Assembly (NCBI RefSeq): GCF_008389435.1
Contig: NZ_VUYS01000009.1
Span: 62,001 to 126,000 of the forward strand
From: Candidatus Nitrosocosmicus agrestis
GTDB lineage: Archaea > Thermoproteota > Nitrososphaeria > Nitrososphaerales > Nitrososphaeraceae
DNA: 64,000 bases
Direction of reading: 5' to 3'
The notes below the pieces were generated by a model. That model searched no databases. It was given only the letters and a program-made list of their open reading frames with translations, and was not told the DNA's origin. Position 1 is the stretch's first letter. Each line of letters opens with the position of its first letter. A program made the translations under genes and the position numbers. Below are positions 8,684 through 16,939 of this stretch, in pieces.

Positions 8684-9259
8684 ATGACTAAACGTGTTAT
8701 AATAGTTGGAATTCCTGGGGTGGGAAAATCTACTGTTATAACAAGAGTGTTTGAAATTTTATCTCAACAGGGTATAGACACACGGATTGCGGAATTCGGA
8801 AAGATTATGTTTGATCAGGCCAAACAATTAGATATTAATAATAGGGATCAACTTCGGAAGCTTTCCATTGACCAACAAAGAACACTTCAAGAAATGACTG
8901 CTAATTTTATAAATTCACTTGGCAACGACATTGTAATTATAGATACTCATCTGTTGATTAGCACCGAACATGGATTTTATCCTGGACTACCTATGAAGTT
9001 ACTAAATATAATAAACCCTACACATCTTGTACTAGTTACGGCCTCTCCTGAAGAAATTTTTAATCGGAGGGCAAGCGACAGTAGTAGACAAAGGGATTTA
9101 GTTTCTATAGAACAAATAAAATCGGATTTGAGAGTGTCCGAGAGCATGATCTCAACAAGCTCTATTATTACTGGAAGTCCTTTTTATTTAATTCATAACA
9201 ATACTGATCAAATAGAGGCCGCATCAAATTCGATAGTAAAGGTAATTTTGGGACGATAG
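8684..9259 (+). CDS. adkA: Archaeal adenylate kinase
   Basis: A 191-residue archaeal-type (AdkA) P-loop kinase converting ATP and AMP to two ADP. The Walker A motif GIPGVGKST is at residues 9-17, the AMP-binding region contains the conserved FGKIM segment, and the lid is short as in the archaeal trimeric enzymes (NRRASDSSRQRD). It follows secY as in the usual archaeal spc arrangement, but after a 151-bp gap with a TATA-like ggtttaaat about 25 bp before the ATG, suggesting its own promoter. Confidence 0.93.
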   Translation: MTKRVIIVGIPGVGKSTVITRVFEILSQQGIDTRIAEFGKIMFDQAKQLDINNRDQLRKLSIDQQRTLQEMTANFINSLGNDIVIIDTHLLISTEHGFYPGLPMKLLNIINPTHLVLVTASPEEIFNRRASDSSRQRDLVSIEQIKSDLRVSESMISTSSIITGSPFYLIHNNTDQIEAASNSIVKVILGR

Positions 9260-9329
9260 CCCTTTTTTTATTGATACCTTTATATACTCATAGGTAGCTA
9301 CTCACCAAAATCTAGTTTTAGTGTTTAAC

Positions 9330-9956
9330 ATGGGATCGAACCAAATCAATGATATAAAGAAAAATAATACTGCTGGTGAAGAAGACCAAAAGCTAAGTAT
9401 AGTAATTTCTGGCTGGCCAGCTGTAGGAAAAACTACAATTGCTGAAAACCTTGCTAGGGATTTTAATCTAAAACTATGGAATGGTGGGGATATATTAAAA
9501 ATGATGGCTTATGAACGCGGATACTCTTCGTCGTTGAATCATGATTGGTGGGATACCGAAGAAGCAGCAAGATTTATGAATGAACGGAATAATAATCCTA
9601 ATTTTGATAGAGAAGTTGATAACCGTTTAATTGAATTGCTAAATGAAGGCAACGTTATAATAACTAGTTATACTTTGCCCTGGATTGCTGATGCCCGAAT
9701 AAACTTTTGGTTGCAAGGTTCTGTAGACAATAGATCACGGCGTATGTCAATGCGTGACAACATCGATATACAGACAGCTAGGAACATTGTACAGAGAAGA
9801 GATGCCGAAAACAAACTAATCTACAGGAAATTATACCAGTTTGAATTTGGAGAACGACTTGATGTCTTTGATTTTGCGATGAATACCGACATATTGTCGC
9901 TAGAATCTCTCATTAAAATTTCCAAAAATATTGTAGAATATGTGCTATCTTCGTAA
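9330..9956 (+). CDS. cmk: Cytidylate kinase (archaeal type)
   Basis: This encodes a P-loop CMP/dCMP kinase of the short archaeal type (208 residues). Walker A is GWPAVGKTT, followed by the CMP-binding LWNGGDILKMMA and a substrate-lid region containing RRDAENKLIYRKLY, a hallmark of archaeal Cmk. The frame is open from GTG 9321, but ATG 9330 is favoured; a TATA box (tttatatac, near 9280) predicts transcription starting just upstream. It lies between adk and cbf5, its usual archaeal setting. Confidence 0.92.
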   Translation: MGSNQINDIKKNNTAGEEDQKLSIVISGWPAVGKTTIAENLARDFNLKLWNGGDILKMMAYERGYSSSLNHDWWDTEEAARFMNERNNNPNFDREVDNRLIELLNEGNVIITSYTLPWIADARINFWLQGSVDNRSRRMSMRDNIDIQTARNIVQRRDAENKLIYRKLYQFEFGERLDVFDFAMNTDILSLESLIKISKNIVEYVLSS

Positions 9957-9981
9957 TAATTATTGAGTAGGGATCAGGAAA

Positions 9982-11088
9982 ATGGATTCAAGGCTAACTC
10001 AATTCGATACCATGATAAAAGTTAATGATGGAACTACTAATAATGACTATGGCTATTATCCTGAAAACAGGCCCATTTCTCAACTATTAAATTATGGTTT
10101 AATCTTATTAGACAAACCCTCTGGAAATACTAGTCATGAAATAGTTTCTTATGTGAAAAAGATTTTACAATTAGAGAAGGCCGGACATAGTGGAACACTA
10201 GATCCCGGGACTACTGGTTTGTTACCAATAGGGCTAGAAGAAGGAACCAAAATTGTTCCAGTACTTCTTTTGGGGCCAAAGGAGTACGTGGCACTGGGTA
10301 GACTGCACAGCCATGTGTCGCATGAAAAAATGAATCAAATTGTTAGAGAATTTACCGGCACAATATATCAGAGACCTCCTCAACGATCCTCTGTAAAAAG
10401 ACAAACTCGAATTAGGTCTATTTATGAATTTGAGATTCTGGATCAATTTGATAGATTGTTATTATTTAGAATTTTATGCGAGTCAGGAACCTATATTAGA
10501 AAATTAATTTACGATATAGGGGAAGTATTGAGTGTTGGCGCCTCTATGATCGAGTTGCGTAGGACTCGAGTTAGTAACTTCGCCGATGAATCAATGTTTG
10601 TTAGACTTCATGACTTGGTCAATGCTTTTGAAACCTATAAGGAGACCGGACAGGAAGATAAACTAAGGAAAATTATTCATCCAATTGAAATTGCAATGAC
10701 TAACCTGCCAGCCGTTATGGTACGCGATACTGCTGTTGACGCTCTTTGTCATGGAGCACAATTAGCTCTACCTGGGATTGTATCCATCTCAAAGGGAATC
10801 AACAAAGGAGATTTGGTTGGAATTTATTCACTAAAGGGCGAAATAGTAGGGTTGGGTATATCATTACTTGATTTTAATGATTTTTTTCACATGAAGAAGG
10901 GAATATGTCTGGAAATCAAGCGAATTGTCATGAAGCCAAATACATATCCAAAGTTTTGGTCAAGTGGAGATTCAGCAGAGTTTAGAAAAAATGATGATGA
11001 TGATGATGGTAGTGTTGATGGAGTAGCCGAGATTGACCAAACGGATGATGATAGTATTGTTGTTGATGACGATAGTGTTGAGGATTAA
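9982..11088 (+). CDS. cbf5: Cbf5, RNA-guided tRNA/rRNA pseudouridine synthase
   Basis: A 368-residue archaeal Cbf5 (TruB/dyskerin family), catalytic subunit of H/ACA ribonucleoprotein and also able to modify tRNA U55. The active-site loop is AGHSGTLDPGTTGLLP with the catalytic Asp, preceded by the family motif LLDKPSGNTSHE and followed by RPPQRSSVKR and ESGTYIRKL. A PUA domain with LPGI and GDLVGIYSLKGEIVGLG follows. The last 42 residues (327-368) are an unusual Asp/Ser/Val-rich acidic tail built partly on GAT repeats. It lies 25 bp after cmk, likely in the same transcript. Confidence 0.95.
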   Translation: MDSRLTQFDTMIKVNDGTTNNDYGYYPENRPISQLLNYGLILLDKPSGNTSHEIVSYVKKILQLEKAGHSGTLDPGTTGLLPIGLEEGTKIVPVLLLGPKEYVALGRLHSHVSHEKMNQIVREFTGTIYQRPPQRSSVKRQTRIRSIYEFEILDQFDRLLLFRILCESGTYIRKLIYDIGEVLSVGASMIELRRTRVSNFADESMFVRLHDLVNAFETYKETGQEDKLRKIIHPIEIAMTNLPAVMVRDTAVDALCHGAQLALPGIVSISKGINKGDLVGIYSLKGEIVGLGISLLDFNDFFHMKKGICLEIKRIVMKPNTYPKFWSSGDSAEFRKNDDDDDGSVDGVAEIDQTDDDSIVVDDDSVED

Positions 11089-11152
11089 AAACATGAAAAT
11101 ATTCTAACAATAAATGTGTTAGTTAGTAAACTATTGTTACAAGTTTACATAA

Positions 11153-11311
11153 TCATATTGTTTCGCCAATACCTGGATTATTCTTGTCTAGCATCGAAAT
11201 TTTTCTTGCAAGGTTTTCCATGGTACCAGGTACATGACAATTACACATGCAGTCATCACATTCAACGTGTTTTTGATTCTTGCAGGAGTTAGATAGCTGT
11301 AATTTTTCCAT
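11153..11311 (-). CDS. Small Cys-rich putative zinc-binding protein (52 aa)
   Basis: This short frame lies in the 314-bp gap between cbf5 and priL, on the opposite strand. It encodes 52 residues with a compact metal-binding-looking centre HVECDDCMCNCHVPG (four Cys, two His) and a helical C-terminus ending NNPGIGETI. The density of ligand residues and normal codon usage make it more than a chance frame. I do not recognise the family. A structural zinc site or a small regulator of translation or replication are possibilities, but only the Cys/His cluster is seen. Confidence 0.6.
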   Translation of the reverse strand: MEKLQLSNSCKNQKHVECDDCMCNCHVPGTMENLARKISMLDKNNPGIGETI

Positions 11312-11402
11312 ATACCGAGTTTTATATGGGGATCTCTAAATTTAATTGTTTAATCAAAGGAAAATTTTAATTAATTAATGGACAATACTTTATTAACTTT
11401 AA

Positions 11403-12458
11403 TTGATCAGATTTGGTAATAAGGATTTTGCTAGATATCCATTCCTTAAGGAGGCATTAGCCTATGTGACAAGGAATGATTTTAGATTAGAAGATCTTGA
11501 TAATCCTGACTATCGCCATTTAATTAGGAAGGCAGAAAAAAAAATCCAAAACTTTGTTTTTGACGGAAAAATTGAATATTTCATAGATTATGAAAAAACT
11601 CACGATACAATAGTCCAAGAAGAGGTGATCGTATTTCTAATATCCCTATTAATAATAAGATCAATTTCTATAGAGCCCGTGACAAAGAAATACGCTCTTA
11701 ATGAGTCTATGAGATTTGAAAAGTATTTAATTGCTGATTTGAACAACGTCAACCAAAATGACAAGACCGTGAGAGATATCTTGTATAAAATTTTTAACGA
11801 GTTATTTGGGACTGAAATTTTATTAGAGCGCAACATATATAACTTTTTTAAAATTAGAATCGATGACTACCTGGATCACACTATTGCATATCAGGAACGG
11901 GAGTGGAATCTAATAAATAGAACTTTAGACAAGGGATTTGTTTATCTTGATGGGACAGAAATAGTAAGACTGTTTAGAAATGAATTAAACTTATTGATTA
12001 TAGACAGAATTAAAAAAATGAATCCAGAAAGGATACCAAGCACAATTGCATCCATTTCAAATTCCTTCAAATTACAATGGGAGAAACTGTATCCTTCCAT
12101 TAGAATAACTAACATGCATTCAATTACTCCGCCATGCATTGATCACATTTATGAGTTAATTAAAAAAGGTGAGAATCTTCCACATCCTGCTAGAGTACTG
12201 TTAGCTACTTTTCTGATTTATACTAACAAATCATTTGACGAGATGTTAAATTTGTTTAAAAGACTTCCTGATTACAATGAACAAATAACCCGATATCAAT
12301 TAGAACATCTGGCAGGCAAGAGGGGTCTTTCAAAACGATATTTTGTACCCTCATGTGAAAAAGTCAAGTTGAATAACCTTTGTTTTGAAACCAAAATATG
12401 TCAAGGTATTACAAACCCTTCTCAATTGGTGAACAGGAAAAAATATGAAACACTATGA
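11403..12458 (+). CDS. priL: DNA primase large subunit PriL
   Basis: A 351-residue archaeal/eukaryotic-type primase large subunit; with PriS it makes RNA primers, and its C-terminal domain helps initiation. The four cysteines expected to bind a [4Fe-4S] cluster are present: Cys245 (TPPCIDHI), Cys318 (FVPSCEK), Cys327 and Cys333. The helical core segment HPARVLLATFLIY is typical. The start is a TTG at 11403 with no Shine-Dalgarno sequence; an AT-rich TATA-like stretch near 11367-11377 would allow leaderless initiation. It overlaps priS by 4 nt (ATGA). Confidence 0.93.
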   Translation: MIRFGNKDFARYPFLKEALAYVTRNDFRLEDLDNPDYRHLIRKAEKKIQNFVFDGKIEYFIDYEKTHDTIVQEEVIVFLISLLIIRSISIEPVTKKYALNESMRFEKYLIADLNNVNQNDKTVRDILYKIFNELFGTEILLERNIYNFFKIRIDDYLDHTIAYQEREWNLINRTLDKGFVYLDGTEIVRLFRNELNLLIIDRIKKMNPERIPSTIASISNSFKLQWEKLYPSIRITNMHSITPPCIDHIYELIKKGENLPHPARVLLATFLIYTNKSFDEMLNLFKRLPDYNEQITRYQLEHLAGKRGLSKRYFVPSCEKVKLNNLCFETKICQGITNPSQLVNRKKYETL

Positions 12459-13708
12459 ATGGTCAAACAATACCGCCAATTGATACTAGTGATAATAATA
12501 GCAAAAATCATGATTTGACGAGCAAATCCGATGAAAATATGAAAGAAAATGGCAATGGCAGTACTAGACTATGGCTCGAAAACATGTTTAAAAAGTATTA
12601 TTTTAAATCCAATTCTAATATAGAAACAGACAGTTTTTTTTCTGAAAGGGAGTTTGGATTTAAATTATTTGATGGTAAAATTCGTCGCCACCTAACATTT
12701 AGGGATCATAAAGAATTATTTGCTAACATTATGAGATACGTTCCTTCCGATATTTATTGTTCTTCAGCTAGATATCAAAATCCAACTGCTAACATGGAGG
12801 ATAAGGGTTGGAAGGGATCTGATCTGATATTTGATATTGATGGTAAGGATTTGAATCTGGCTTGTGCAAAAGTCCATAATTTGACTCATTGTAAACAATG
12901 TAATGGATTCACAAACGGGATTTTATCAAAATGCAGTATTTGTGAATCCTCACTTGTTGAGATGATTGATTTGCCTTGTAAAAAGTGTATCAGTGCTCTC
13001 AAAGTCGAGGTAAATAAATTGGTTACTATATTACTGGATGATTTTGGCATTAAAAAGGATACTTTGTATATTTATTTTTCTGGAAACAATGGATTTCATA
13101 TCAAAGTTGTAGACGATGTGTTTTTTAACTCCTCTTCTCAGAAAAGACGTGCATATATTCAGTATTTACAAGGCAAGGATTTTATTATAGATAACTTGGG
13201 ATTCAAAATTAATAAAATCAACAATGAGGTAACGATATTACCCAATAAAACGCTTTTCAATAGTGGTTGGAGAGCTCGAATACTACATGAACTGGGTCTC
13301 AAAACACGTAACCATAAATTAGATGAGAGGTCATTTAATAAAATTATACATTTTAATAATACTCACGAAACAACGCTTTATCATTATATTTCAGAAAAGA
13401 TATCTAATTTCGCGGTTAGGATTGATCCAAGTGTTACTATGGATGTACACAGGATATTTAGACTTTCAGGGACCATTAATAGTAAAAGCGGATTGATAAA
13501 GACGGTTTGCAACAATATACAAACATTTGATCCTTTTGTGGATGCTTGTGTAGTTGGAGATTCTATTACAAAAGTAAACTCCAAAGTAAGCTTAAAGTTG
13601 TCATTAAATAACAGACGTTTTGAAATTAAGGTTGGAATTAACCGGGTTCCAGAATTTGTTGCTGTTTATTTGGTTTTAAAGCATTTAGGAGATTATATTG
13701 ATGCATGA
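12455..13708 (+). CDS. priS: DNA primase catalytic small subunit PriS
   Basis: A 417-residue AEP-fold primase. The catalytic acidic pair is in LIFDIDG (Asp127, Asp129), the phosphate-binding SGNNGFHIKV at 209-218, and the third acidic site in VTMDVHRIFRLSGTIN. Between the first two lies a Cys-rich module with three CxxC pairs (146/149, 160/163, 175/178), an expanded zinc-binding region. An Asn/Lys/Ser-rich N-terminal stretch of about 37 residues precedes the catalytic fold. The ATGA overlap with priL indicates coupled synthesis of the two subunits. Confidence 0.93.
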   Translation: MNGQTIPPIDTSDNNSKNHDLTSKSDENMKENGNGSTRLWLENMFKKYYFKSNSNIETDSFFSEREFGFKLFDGKIRRHLTFRDHKELFANIMRYVPSDIYCSSARYQNPTANMEDKGWKGSDLIFDIDGKDLNLACAKVHNLTHCKQCNGFTNGILSKCSICESSLVEMIDLPCKKCISALKVEVNKLVTILLDDFGIKKDTLYIYFSGNNGFHIKVVDDVFFNSSSQKRRAYIQYLQGKDFIIDNLGFKINKINNEVTILPNKTLFNSGWRARILHELGLKTRNHKLDERSFNKIIHFNNTHETTLYHYISEKISNFAVRIDPSVTMDVHRIFRLSGTINSKSGLIKTVCNNIQTFDPFVDACVVGDSITKVNSKVSLKLSLNNRRFEIKVGINRVPEFVAVYLVLKHLGDYIDA

Positions 13709-13743
13709 CATTGTAAAAATAGAGATTGTGGGGGTGTCACTCG

Positions 13744-14139
13744 ATGGAACAAGATAACGAAGACCACGGACTGATTTCCGAATATTGGATTTTAGCTTTT
13801 ACTAGTCCGACCAAAACAGAATCAGTTATTTATAGGCAATTTTTGGCGACCGATTACTATGATGCATACGACAAGGTTTTGACTTTCGCTGAAAAGACTT
13901 TTAATAAAGTGATTTGGTTTAAGGAAAAACGAAAGTGCGGGTTAGATTTGGGCAACAGGGTATTACCTGATCTTGAACACATTTGCACTTTCTGCAACAA
14001 AGAATTCAATCTATTAGAACCTGTCAGATGCGGCTATAATTCTAATCAAAAAACATGCAACGCGGAATTTTGTTCATTTAACTGTAAGGATGAACATTTT
14101 TACCTGATGCATATAAAGAGAAATTCTAATATTCTTTAG
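13744..14139 (+). CDS. Zinc-finger protein of unknown function
   Basis: A 131-residue protein whose N-terminal half (EYWILAFTSP..., FLATDYYDAYDKVLTFAEK) looks like a small alpha/beta domain, and whose C-terminus is Cys-rich: HICTFCNKEF, then CGYNSNQKTCNAEFCSFNCKDEH, six or more potential zinc ligands. I do not recognise the family. ATG 13744 is preferred over an upstream in-frame TTG at 13726, as a gggggtgtc Shine-Dalgarno-like sequence lies 6-14 bp before it. It follows priS by 35 bp and may be cotranscribed with the primase genes. Its stop overlaps the stop of the convergent gene by 4 bp. Confidence 0.75.
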   Translation: MEQDNEDHGLISEYWILAFTSPTKTESVIYRQFLATDYYDAYDKVLTFAEKTFNKVIWFKEKRKCGLDLGNRVLPDLEHICTFCNKEFNLLEPVRCGYNSNQKTCNAEFCSFNCKDEHFYLMHIKRNSNIL

Positions 14140-14534
14140 TTGTTTTTTTCCTTGGAAACAATGTCTAGATATGCCCTAATTAAATCGGGTTCAATTATTC
14201 CCTGAACCACATATACTTCGCCTGTAGGAAGTAGAATATCCATTGCAACAGCGCTGTAAGGGATTTCAAAATTTTGTATATTAGATTCGTCATTTGTGTC
14301 ATAAATCAATTCATCCCCGTTTGGAAAAATTCTGTAACCTTCTATTCTGGATATTTTCCTCATTCCTGACCCTCCTCCTCTTCCTCCAGCAGAACCTCTG
14401 GACTCTTGGACAAACAAGATAAATACAAAATTTTCAAAGATATCACCTTTATTTTTGGTTAAATCAATCTCTTGCATTGATACAATTAACTTTCTTTGTG
14501 GAAGCATGATTGATTCTGAAAGTGAATTACTCAT
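14136..14534 (-). CDS. Conserved-looking hypothetical protein (132 aa)
   Basis: A soluble 132-residue protein beginning MSNSLSESIMLPQRKL. It has an internal Gly/Arg-rich loop (SRGSAGGRGGGSGMRKI) followed by a likely beta-rich segment with GYRIFPNGDELIYDT and LPTGEVYVVQGIIEPDLIRAYL. The frame is open further upstream to 14744, but that part overlaps the divergent mtnA start, and ATG 14534 gives the sensible protein. I assign no function; the Gly-rich loop could contact nucleic acid, but that is speculative. Confidence 0.65.
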   Translation of the reverse strand: MSNSLSESIMLPQRKLIVSMQEIDLTKNKGDIFENFVFILFVQESRGSAGGRGGGSGMRKISRIEGYRIFPNGDELIYDTNDESNIQNFEIPYSAVAMDILLPTGEVYVVQGIIEPDLIRAYLDIVSKEKNN

Positions 14535-14631
14535 CTGACAGAATATTGTCCCTTGTTGTAAAAATGTGTATTGGATTTGTATGTGAATGGAGTAATAAAT
14601 AATAGTTGAGACGGTTTTCATAGAACTAACA

Positions 14632-15708
14632 ATGAGCAAAGAATCCACTATAAAGTCAGGAGAATTAACTACAATTTCTTGGGAAGAAGATGGTGTTAGA
14701 ATCATTGACCAAACAAAACTGCCCGAATCTCTTGAATTTATCACGTGCTCTACTTATTATGATATAGCCGATGCCATAAAGAAATTGGCAATTCGTGGTG
14801 CTCCGGCTATAGGAGTTGCTGCAGCTATGGGTCTGGCATTATGTGCAAAGAAAAGTACCGGACCTACGAAACCAACCCTGTTAAGTGATTTAAAGACTGC
14901 CTATCAAATTCTATTAAGTACTAGACCAACCGCAATTAATCTAAAATGGGGTTTGGATACGATTATGGAAGTTGCATTGAAATACGATAAAGTGGAGGAC
15001 ATCAAGGATGCAGTAATTCAATCGGCTATCAATCTTTCTCGAGAAGATATCGCTATTAACAAGAGGCTTGGTGGGTATGGATCAGAGTTAATCAAGGATG
15101 GCGAGGTAGTGATGACTCATTGTAATGCTGGAGCATTGGCAACTGTGTCTTATGGGACTGCGCTTGGAGTCATAAGATCTGTCAAGCAGTCTGGAAAAAA
15201 AATTAGTGTAATTGCTACTGAAACTAGGCCAGTGATGCAGGGTTCAAGACTTACGGCTTTTGAACTTGTTCATGATGATATTGATGTAAGTTTAATTCCT
15301 GATACAGCAGTAGGCCACTTGATGGCAAACAAGATGATCGACAAGGTCGTAGTCGGGGCAGATAGGATATTAAGTACTGGTCACGTTTACAATAAGATAG
15401 GAACCTATCAGGTAGCACTCCTTGCGAATTCTCACAAAATACCATTTTATGTTGCTGCTCCAATGTCTACATTTGATTTGAAAAACGAGATTAGTAGCAT
15501 AATTATAGAGGAAAGGTCAAAGGATGAAGTCATAAAAATTGGTGATAAGCGAATTGCACCTGCCGGTGTAAAAATATTCAATCCTGCATTTGATTTGACT
15601 CCTCCTGAATTGATTTCTGGGATTATAACAGAAAGAGGTGTTGTATACCCGCCGTTTAAGGAAAATATTGCAGCATTGTTTGAAGCTAAATCGAACATAG
15701 GCAACTGA
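14632..15708 (+). CDS. mtnA: S-methyl-5-thioribose-1-phosphate isomerase
   Basis: A 358-residue member of the eIF2B-like sugar phosphate isomerase family, matching MtnA of the methionine salvage pathway, which converts methylthioribose-1-phosphate to methylthioribulose-1-phosphate. Diagnostic segments are IRGAPAIG, MTHCNAGALAT (catalytic Cys), ATETRPVMQGSRLTAFEL, VGADRI (catalytic Asp) and NKIGTYQVALLA. The ribose-1,5-bisphosphate isomerase paralogue is the main alternative, but the full length and N-terminal domain favour MtnA. A TATA-like aataaataat lies about 30 bp upstream. Confidence 0.9.
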   Translation: MSKESTIKSGELTTISWEEDGVRIIDQTKLPESLEFITCSTYYDIADAIKKLAIRGAPAIGVAAAMGLALCAKKSTGPTKPTLLSDLKTAYQILLSTRPTAINLKWGLDTIMEVALKYDKVEDIKDAVIQSAINLSREDIAINKRLGGYGSELIKDGEVVMTHCNAGALATVSYGTALGVIRSVKQSGKKISVIATETRPVMQGSRLTAFELVHDDIDVSLIPDTAVGHLMANKMIDKVVVGADRILSTGHVYNKIGTYQVALLANSHKIPFYVAAPMSTFDLKNEISSIIIEERSKDEVIKIGDKRIAPAGVKIFNPAFDLTPPELISGIITERGVVYPPFKENIAALFEAKSNIGN

Positions 15709-15759
15709 GGGAGCAAACTAAGAAAAAAATTTAAAAAGCGTGTACGCTGAAAATCATTA

Positions 15760-16386
15760 GTGCATACTGAGCAAATCACAAAAGAACGAGTATTTTCCGA
15801 ATTACGAAAGTGTATGGATCCAGAAATTCCAGTCAATGTTGTAGACTTGGGGCTTATATATAATGTGGATGTGACTGAAAAAAACAACGTAGACATAAAA
15901 ATGACAATGACGACTCGTGGATGTCCATTGCACGATACTTTAGTGAATGATGTTAAAAAATACATAAACACAATCGAGGGTGTAGGACAAATAAACGTGG
16001 AAATTGTTTGGGATCCTCCTTGGTCAATTGAAAAAATGAATCCTACTGTAAGAGATAAGTTAGGTTTTGGAAAACCTGCTTTAAGATTCCAAATCGATTA
16101 CGATAAATTTATGGCTCAAAAAAGCGGTAGAGTCTTAAAACAAGAAGACGGATCACTAGCTCTTGTAAATGCAAAAGAGCAGGGCTTTATGGTAAATGAG
16201 AATATCATCCAATTTTGGGAGAGCTGTACAGGTAATCGTACGATTAGCCAATTAGCTGATGATTTTTCTCAAAAGTTAAATTTGCCACGACAACAAGTCG
16301 AACAAGAAGTAGTCCAACTAATTCAGCAATTACTTGAAGCAGAACTACTGGAGGCGCCAAAATCAGGGGCTGACTCTAAAACCTAG
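15760..16386 (+). CDS. MIP18/SufT-like (DUF59) protein with C-terminal PqqD-like domain
   Basis: This 208-residue protein has two parts. Residues 8-95 form a DUF59/MIP18 domain (MDPEIPVNVVDLGLIYNV, TTRGCPLHDT with the conserved Cys, VWDPPWS), a family involved in Fe-S cluster maturation. Residues about 120-205 (KQEDGSLALVN, QFWESCTGNRTISQLADDF, LIQQLLEAELLE) match the PqqD winged-helix fold, which in other systems binds peptide substrates. Translation starts at GTG 15760. It follows mtnA by 51 bp. A role in Fe-S assembly is likely; what the PqqD part recognises is unknown. Confidence 0.85.
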   Translation: MHTEQITKERVFSELRKCMDPEIPVNVVDLGLIYNVDVTEKNNVDIKMTMTTRGCPLHDTLVNDVKKYINTIEGVGQINVEIVWDPPWSIEKMNPTVRDKLGFGKPALRFQIDYDKFMAQKSGRVLKQEDGSLALVNAKEQGFMVNENIIQFWESCTGNRTISQLADDFSQKLNLPRQQVEQEVVQLIQQLLEAELLEAPKSGADSKT

Positions 16387-16406
16387 TCTCATATATAACG
16401 CTAAAT

Positions 16407-16817
16407 TCAATATTCCTTTTCCTTATCCTTTTCCTTATTGATTTTTAATTTCTGCGAAATTTTAGTCCTTAAATCGTCATCCAAAAGGTTTTCAAACTCT
16501 ATGCCGAGTGATTTTGCTATTATTTCTAACTTTTCTCTTTCTGACGAAATAGGGTGATAAACCTTGGGTCCGACGTATTTATTTTCGATTATTTCTCCTT
16601 TTTGGTCAGGAATGATCATATTTTTTTGATCCATTATCTTGCGCCTTGCTTTTTCGTATTCACCAATGACCTTACCCATTGTTTTGGAAAATCCGCTAAT
16701 ATTTTTGGGAAAGATGAATATTACTACAATGATAATTAAAATAAACCATTCAGTTCCAGCAATATTGAGTTCATATCCTGGAAATATCATATAGACCACT
16801 ATAATAATTGAAATCAT
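16407..16817 (-). CDS. tatA: TatA-like twin-arginine translocase subunit
   Basis: A 136-residue protein with an N-terminal hydrophobic helix and the TatA/TatB layout: a membrane helix with the pattern GTEWFILIIIVVIFIFPKN, an amphipathic helix (ISGFSKTMGKVIGEYEKAR), then a charged cytoplasmic tail ending in Lys/Glu repeats. It would form the pore-forming component for folded Tat substrates. An extra hydrophobic stretch before the Glu makes the N-terminus longer than usual, so translation may begin further in. No tatC gene is in the window. It is convergent with the DUF59 gene, with 20 bp between the stops. Confidence 0.8.
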   Translation of the reverse strand: MISIIIVVYMIFPGYELNIAGTEWFILIIIVVIFIFPKNISGFSKTMGKVIGEYEKARRKIMDQKNMIIPDQKGEIIENKYVGPKVYHPISSEREKLEIIAKSLGIEFENLLDDDLRTKISQKLKINKEKDKEKEY

Positions 16818-16939
16818 TCTATAAATAATCTTTTACAAAGATTGTAACCAAATTGTTACTTTCTAAGAAAACAAAATTAGGACTCATTTGCAATTTGATT
16901 TTCAAAAATATAATAAAGAGTTGATAAATTATTGACCTT

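Noticed and set aside
14535-14744. N-terminal extension of the minus-strand gene ending at 14136
   Set aside because: It would overlap the start of mtnA by over 100 bp and translate its antisense; the internal ATG at 14534 is better.
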